64,000 nt of DNA from Bog-159 sp035499555 (GTDB lineage Bacteria > Acidobacteriota > Terriglobia > Bryobacterales > Bryobacteraceae). Each line of letters opens with the position of its first letter. Position 1 is the first letter of the stretch. The position numbers and the translations under genes were made by a program. The notes below the pieces were generated by a model. The model had not been told where the DNA came from. It was given only the letters and a program-made list of their open reading frames with translations, and did no database searches. The stretch covers positions 310,001 to 374,000 of the forward strand of contig DATJYO010000064.1 in the NCBI GenBank assembly GCA_035499555.1. Direction: 5' to 3'. Positions 60,751-64,000 of the stretch are shown in pieces.

Positions 60751-61742
60751 CAGGAAAAGCTGATGCGCAGCTTTTCAGGGTCCGCGGTACCCAAGCCGCG
60801 CGCGGCGGCGAGCTTCAGGTACGGCAATTGGGAAGCGTCCAGGTTCCACCAGGCACGCGCAGCCCAGGCGTCCACGGCCACCGGATCGACGCCTGCGATC
60901 AGCGTGTGCGCCGGCGTCACATCTTCCAGGTTGCCGCCGGTAGGCCCATTCCGCAGCAGCACCCGCCAGGCATCCAGCACCGTCAGCGTCGGCCGTACGA
61001 AAGCCGCCAGGTCGGCCAGGCATTCATGGATGCGCTGATGCAATTGCCGGCGCGGCCCGCCCAGCAGGCCGTACCAGTTTTTGATGCCTAGCGAGACACC
61101 GGTAAGCGAGTGCTGCTTGGCGACCGGCATATTGATGACCTTGTCGGCCTGCACCAGAGGTGTGAATACCGGCCATACGCCGAGCACTTCACCTTGCAGG
61201 TTCATTTCGCGGAAGTGGCGCGGCGCCGGCAGTATGATCGTGGCGCCGGCGGCCCGTGCCGCCGCCGCAATGCCGCTGCGGGCGAAGACCAGCCGGGCGT
61301 CGTGAATACTGACGTCGCTCACCATCACCGAGCGGGCGCCGGCTTCGCGGCACAACCGCACCATTTCGGCGACCACTTGGGGATTCGTATTGGCCGCCTG
61401 TTCCGGTGCGCGATCCCATGCCATGTTAGGCTTGATCGCCACCACGTCGCCGCGAGAGATAAAGCGTCGGATGCCGCCGAGGCTGTCCACGGCCCGGCGC
61501 AGCAGCGATGCCGGGTCATCGCCGCGAGCCACCGCCAGCGGCAGGGTGGCGTTGTCCGGAACTGTGAAATCGTACCGCTCGGCCAGCGCCGGTTCCCGCA
61601 GCGGCGCCTGGCCGTGGTAGCGCAGCCACAGGCCACCACCGGCCAATCCGGCCGACAATCCGCCGAGTTGGAACAGACGGAGGATCGCGTCGCGCCGGCC
61701 GGCATGGGCATCAACCTCAGCCACGGCTTTCTCCGCCTTCAA
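60750..61742 (-). CDS. Second DUF362-family protein, membrane- or Tat-associated
   Basis: 330 residues. After GRRDAILRLFQLGGLSAGLAGGGLWL, a Tat-like or anchor segment, the DUF362 body shows DVVAIKPNMAWDRAPEQAANTNP, DKVINMPVAKQHSLTGVSLGIKNWYG and HTLIAGVDPVAVDAWAA. It is a divergent homologue of the DUF362 at 54046. It is coupled to the spermidine-synthase-like gene by a one-base overlap. Two DUF362 proteins around one AmmeMemoRadiSam set suggest two linked steps or two partners. Confidence 0.87.
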   Translation of the reverse strand: MKAEKAVAEVDAHAGRRDAILRLFQLGGLSAGLAGGGLWLRYHGQAPLREPALAERYDFTVPDNATLPLAVARGDDPASLLRRAVDSLGGIRRFISRGDVVAIKPNMAWDRAPEQAANTNPQVVAEMVRLCREAGARSVMVSDVSIHDARLVFARSGIAAAARAAGATIILPAPRHFREMNLQGEVLGVWPVFTPLVQADKVINMPVAKQHSLTGVSLGIKNWYGLLGGPRRQLHQRIHECLADLAAFVRPTLTVLDAWRVLLRNGPTGGNLEDVTPAHTLIAGVDPVAVDAWAARAWWNLDASQLPYLKLAAARGLGTADPEKLRISFS

Positions 61743-61795
61743 TGTAACCGATTACAGATCGCGGAGCATGCCAGTCCGCGGTTTGCCCGCCGGCG

Positions 61796-63730
61796 CTATT
61801 CGCCGGTCAAGGACACGTACTGCACCGTGCCGGCGCTGTCGGTGACCTCCAGCGTTCCCGTAATGACGAATCCGGTGTAGATCCAGCTCACGTTGATGGT
61901 ACAACTCGCCCCTGCGGCCAGCGCGCCGCAATTGTTGTGTTGTTTGAACTGTCCAACGATCTGTACCGACTTCACTGACGTGGGGGTAGTCAGCGGATTG
62001 GTCACCGTCACCGTCCCGCCCTGGCCGTCGAACATGATCAATACCGCCGGCGAAACCGTGATCAGCGCACCGCTTCCACTCACCGGGACTGACTTGCCAG
62101 GCGCGCCCTGCAGGGTGAACGCCACCGACCCTTTCCGCAGCCCACCGGCGGCCGGCTGGAAGGTGACGGTGGCCGTGCAGCTCTGTCCCGCGGCGAGCGT
62201 CGGCGGGCAGGTGTGGGTCATCGGAAACTCCGCCAGGCTGGACGTCACATCGGTTACGCTCAACGCCGCCAACCCGATATTGCTCAACATGGTGGTCTCC
62301 GCCGGGCTGGATTCGCCCACCAACTCGGTAGGAAATGTCAGGCTGGGTGGAGTTACCGCGGCCACCGGGACGCGCCTGGTCTCGCGCACGGCCACAGCCG
62401 CGTGCGGCAGGCTCAGAGCGCCCATACCGGTACCCGCGGTTCCCATGACGATCTGGTCGTCGTAGGTCATGCCGAAGAGCCTGTCGACGCGGTTGTTATT
62501 CGTGTCCGCAATGTAGATTCCGCCATCCTGATCCACGAAAATCCCCGACGGCGCCTCTACCCCGTTCAGGTAGAGCAAGTAATTGACGTTCAGCGAAACT
62601 TCGTTTGCGCCGGTGATGTTGTCCGCGCGGAGGACCTGGTTCTGCAGCGAGTCGGTCGTGTAGATCTTCCCCGCGGAATCCACGGCTACGCCGTCCGGAG
62701 TCAGGTAATTCAGCGGGAACTGCCACACCGCCCAGTTGGTTCCCAGCATGTCCGAAAACTCCACCACCCGGGCGTTGGCGTTGTCCGCAACATAGATGTT
62801 CCCCGCCGTATCGGTGGTTACCGCCGCCGGACTGCTGAACTGGCCCATCCCGTTACCCGGCGTCCCTAACGAAATGAAGTTCGTCCCGGCCATGTCATCC
62901 ATGCGGACAATCCGGTTGTTCCCACTGTCGGCAACATAGATCTTGCCCGCCGGGTCCACCCATAGTCCTTCGGGACTCGAGAACTGACCTGCGCCCGCTC
63001 CGCACGTACCGTACGAAATCCAGTTTGCGCCGCTGATATTGTCCATGCGGACGATCCGGCAGTTCCCGCTGTCGGAAACGTAGACCTTGCCGGCGGAGTC
63101 CACTGCCACGCCCCATGGCGAGGTGAACTGCCCGGCGCCGGAGCCTGCTTTGCCGATGCTCTTCCAGTTCGATCCCAGAATATCCGCCGTCTGCACGATG
63201 CGGTTGTTCCCGGTATCGGCAATGTACAACGGTTCATATTGCTGGTTCGTGTCGATCAACCCGCTCTGGATCGTCCCGGTTGCCGGGCTCAGGGGCGCGC
63301 TCAAGGTCGCCAGCGTTTCGATAACCGCGCCCGCCACGGCGACGGAGTTCCCTTTGATCGTCTGGGAGGCGGAGAAGTTCGCATATAGTGCGTAGTTGTA
63401 GGAGTAGATCCGGTTCTTCTCGGTCTCGACCAACGTGAAGACCCCCGTGGTAAAGACGCCGGCGACCGAAATCGTTCCGTTCGCCGAGTGCAGCAGGAAA
63501 CTGCCGCCGGTGCACAGCCACTCCGACGTGAAGCCGTATTGCGGAAGAATCGGCGTCAGATTACACGTCATCGAAACCGTCCCCGGGGGGCTGCTCAATG
63601 TCGATCCGCTGATGGTCAGAGTGGTGCCGCTCTGGTTCACCGTTCCCGCGGTGTTGTTATAGGAAAGTTGCGTGGCCGACAGGAAAGATGCGGCTGAGAA
63701 CAGGGCTGCGCATTTCCAGATTGTCTTCAT
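61796..63730 (-). CDS. Secreted NHL-type propeller with a choice-of-anchor D-like C-terminus
   Basis: 644 residues from ATG 63730, with a signal peptide (MKTIWKCAALFSAASFLSATQ). The middle part has six or so repeats of about 45 residues with the pattern 'GQFxSPxGVAVDSAGKxYVxDSGNxRIVRMDxxxGxN'. It forms a propeller with the extra 'RMDDMAGTNF' step. The C-terminal 200 residues contain an Ig-like choice-of-anchor D/ASH module (LTFPTELVGESSP, TCPPTLAAGQSCTATVTFQP) and a final beta domain (LVSWIYTG-type). Predicted to be an extracellular or surface protein. Confidence 0.82.
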   Translation of the reverse strand: MKTIWKCAALFSAASFLSATQLSYNNTAGTVNQSGTTLTISGSTLSSPPGTVSMTCNLTPILPQYGFTSEWLCTGGSFLLHSANGTISVAGVFTTGVFTLVETEKNRIYSYNYALYANFSASQTIKGNSVAVAGAVIETLATLSAPLSPATGTIQSGLIDTNQQYEPLYIADTGNNRIVQTADILGSNWKSIGKAGSGAGQFTSPWGVAVDSAGKVYVSDSGNCRIVRMDNISGANWISYGTCGAGAGQFSSPEGLWVDPAGKIYVADSGNNRIVRMDDMAGTNFISLGTPGNGMGQFSSPAAVTTDTAGNIYVADNANARVVEFSDMLGTNWAVWQFPLNYLTPDGVAVDSAGKIYTTDSLQNQVLRADNITGANEVSLNVNYLLYLNGVEAPSGIFVDQDGGIYIADTNNNRVDRLFGMTYDDQIVMGTAGTGMGALSLPHAAVAVRETRRVPVAAVTPPSLTFPTELVGESSPAETTMLSNIGLAALSVTDVTSSLAEFPMTHTCPPTLAAGQSCTATVTFQPAAGGLRKGSVAFTLQGAPGKSVPVSGSGALITVSPAVLIMFDGQGGTVTVTNPLTTPTSVKSVQIVGQFKQHNNCGALAAGASCTINVSWIYTGFVITGTLEVTDSAGTVQYVSLTGE

Positions 63731-63804
63731 GTGTGTCTTCTTCACCCGATGATTTGCAGCGGAGCATCCCGCCGCCTGGTCGAAGAAGTATATCACGGCC
63801 GGCG

Positions 63805-64000
63805 TCAGTGCCGGGGTTTTGTGGCGTTCGCGCGGGCTTCGGCAATCGAGTCGAAATGGGGAGGCGGAAGTACGATCCGCCGGCCCGCAACGTCCTCTCC
63901 GTTGAAGAAATCGAATACGGCGTCCTGCACCTCCTGTGCCGGCAAGGTCTCATGAAAGCCGTTCTGGATCACAATGTGGACACCGTTCGGGAATCCCCAG
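63805..64000 (-). CDS. 3' end of an alpha/beta hydrolase gene, cut by the window edge
   Basis: Reading from the right edge, the frame gives FPNGVHIVIQNGFHETLPA and then VFDFFNGEDVAGRRIVLPPP, ending at a TGA (63805-63807). This is the C-terminal cap and histidine region of an S33/TAP-like alpha/beta hydrolase; the probable catalytic histidine is in NGFHET. Only about 65 residues are present, so the product and start are outside. Confidence 0.65.
   Translation of the reverse strand, partial: WGFPNGVHIVIQNGFHETLPAQEVQDAVFDFFNGEDVAGRRIVLPPPHFDSIAEARANATKPRH

Overview
The window is a GC-rich, densely coded bacterial chromosome segment. The protein families point to a soil Acidobacteriota, most likely the Bryobacterales/Solibacter lineage. 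The pointers are a VWFA-related secreted protein of the acidobacterial type (TIGR03436-like), an M56 peptidase fused to a TIGR03435-like 'soil-associated' domain, Oar-like outer-membrane barrels with an N-terminal carboxypeptidase-regulatory-like domain, NHL-propeller proteins ending in TIGR03437-like domains, and many signal peptides on carbohydrate and peptide hydrolases. This placement is inferred from family content, not from a marker-gene search. I saw no rRNA, tRNA, CRISPR array, phage or insertion sequence.

Layout. 1-2.2 kb: the 5' part of dnaX and a MetA-type outer-membrane protein. 2.4-3.8 kb: a chemoreceptor. 4.1-10.4 kb: a TolC/CusB/CusA-type efflux operon with a KDPG aldolase gene inside it. 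10.4-13.0 kb: a class V aminotransferase overlapped by a prolyl-tRNA-synthetase-like gene whose catalytic motifs are missing. 13.1-20.6 kb: GH77 glucanotransferase, radical-SAM sulfatase-maturase-like enzyme, PilZ, YjbQ, ABC-F, a secreted propeller and rpiB. 20.8-22.2 kb: a secY without ribosomal-protein neighbours. 22.2-27.8 kb: polysaccharide genes (FHS sugar transporter, GH2 exo-glucosaminidase-like enzyme, GH16 laminarinase-like enzyme). 27.8-34.9 kb: a four-gene operon blaI, M56/TIGR03435, Oar-like barrel, VWFA protein. 35-40.6 kb: sialate-O-acetylesterase-like enzyme, M14 peptidase and an ABC-type membrane protein.

At about 40.80 kb two gene remnants meet head to head (the C-terminus of an ABC ATPase and the C-terminus of a secreted protein), which looks like an old deletion junction. 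41.2-45.8 kb: a secreted protein of unknown function, a stand-alone CuA-type cupredoxin, an enolase-superfamily enzyme and a CocE/S15 hydrolase. 45.8-47.0 kb: an unrecognised gene. 47.05-50 kb: a translationally coupled trio of cytochrome c/PHM-like copper protein, ThuA and TIM-barrel epimerase.

The region that most deserves attention is 50.0-61.7 kb. It holds a membrane polyferredoxin, a Tat-type DUF362 protein, an AmmeMemoRadiSam radical-SAM enzyme with its own Tat-like signal, an alpha/beta hydrolase, and a signal-bearing Memo-AMMECR1 fusion. Facing these is an operon of a second DUF362 protein and a polytopic spermidine-synthase-like protein. I read it as an exported or membrane-associated version of the AmmeMemoRadiSam system wired to iron-sulfur electron carriers; its substrate is unknown. 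Two NHL-repeat secreted proteins and the 3' end of an alpha/beta hydrolase complete the window.
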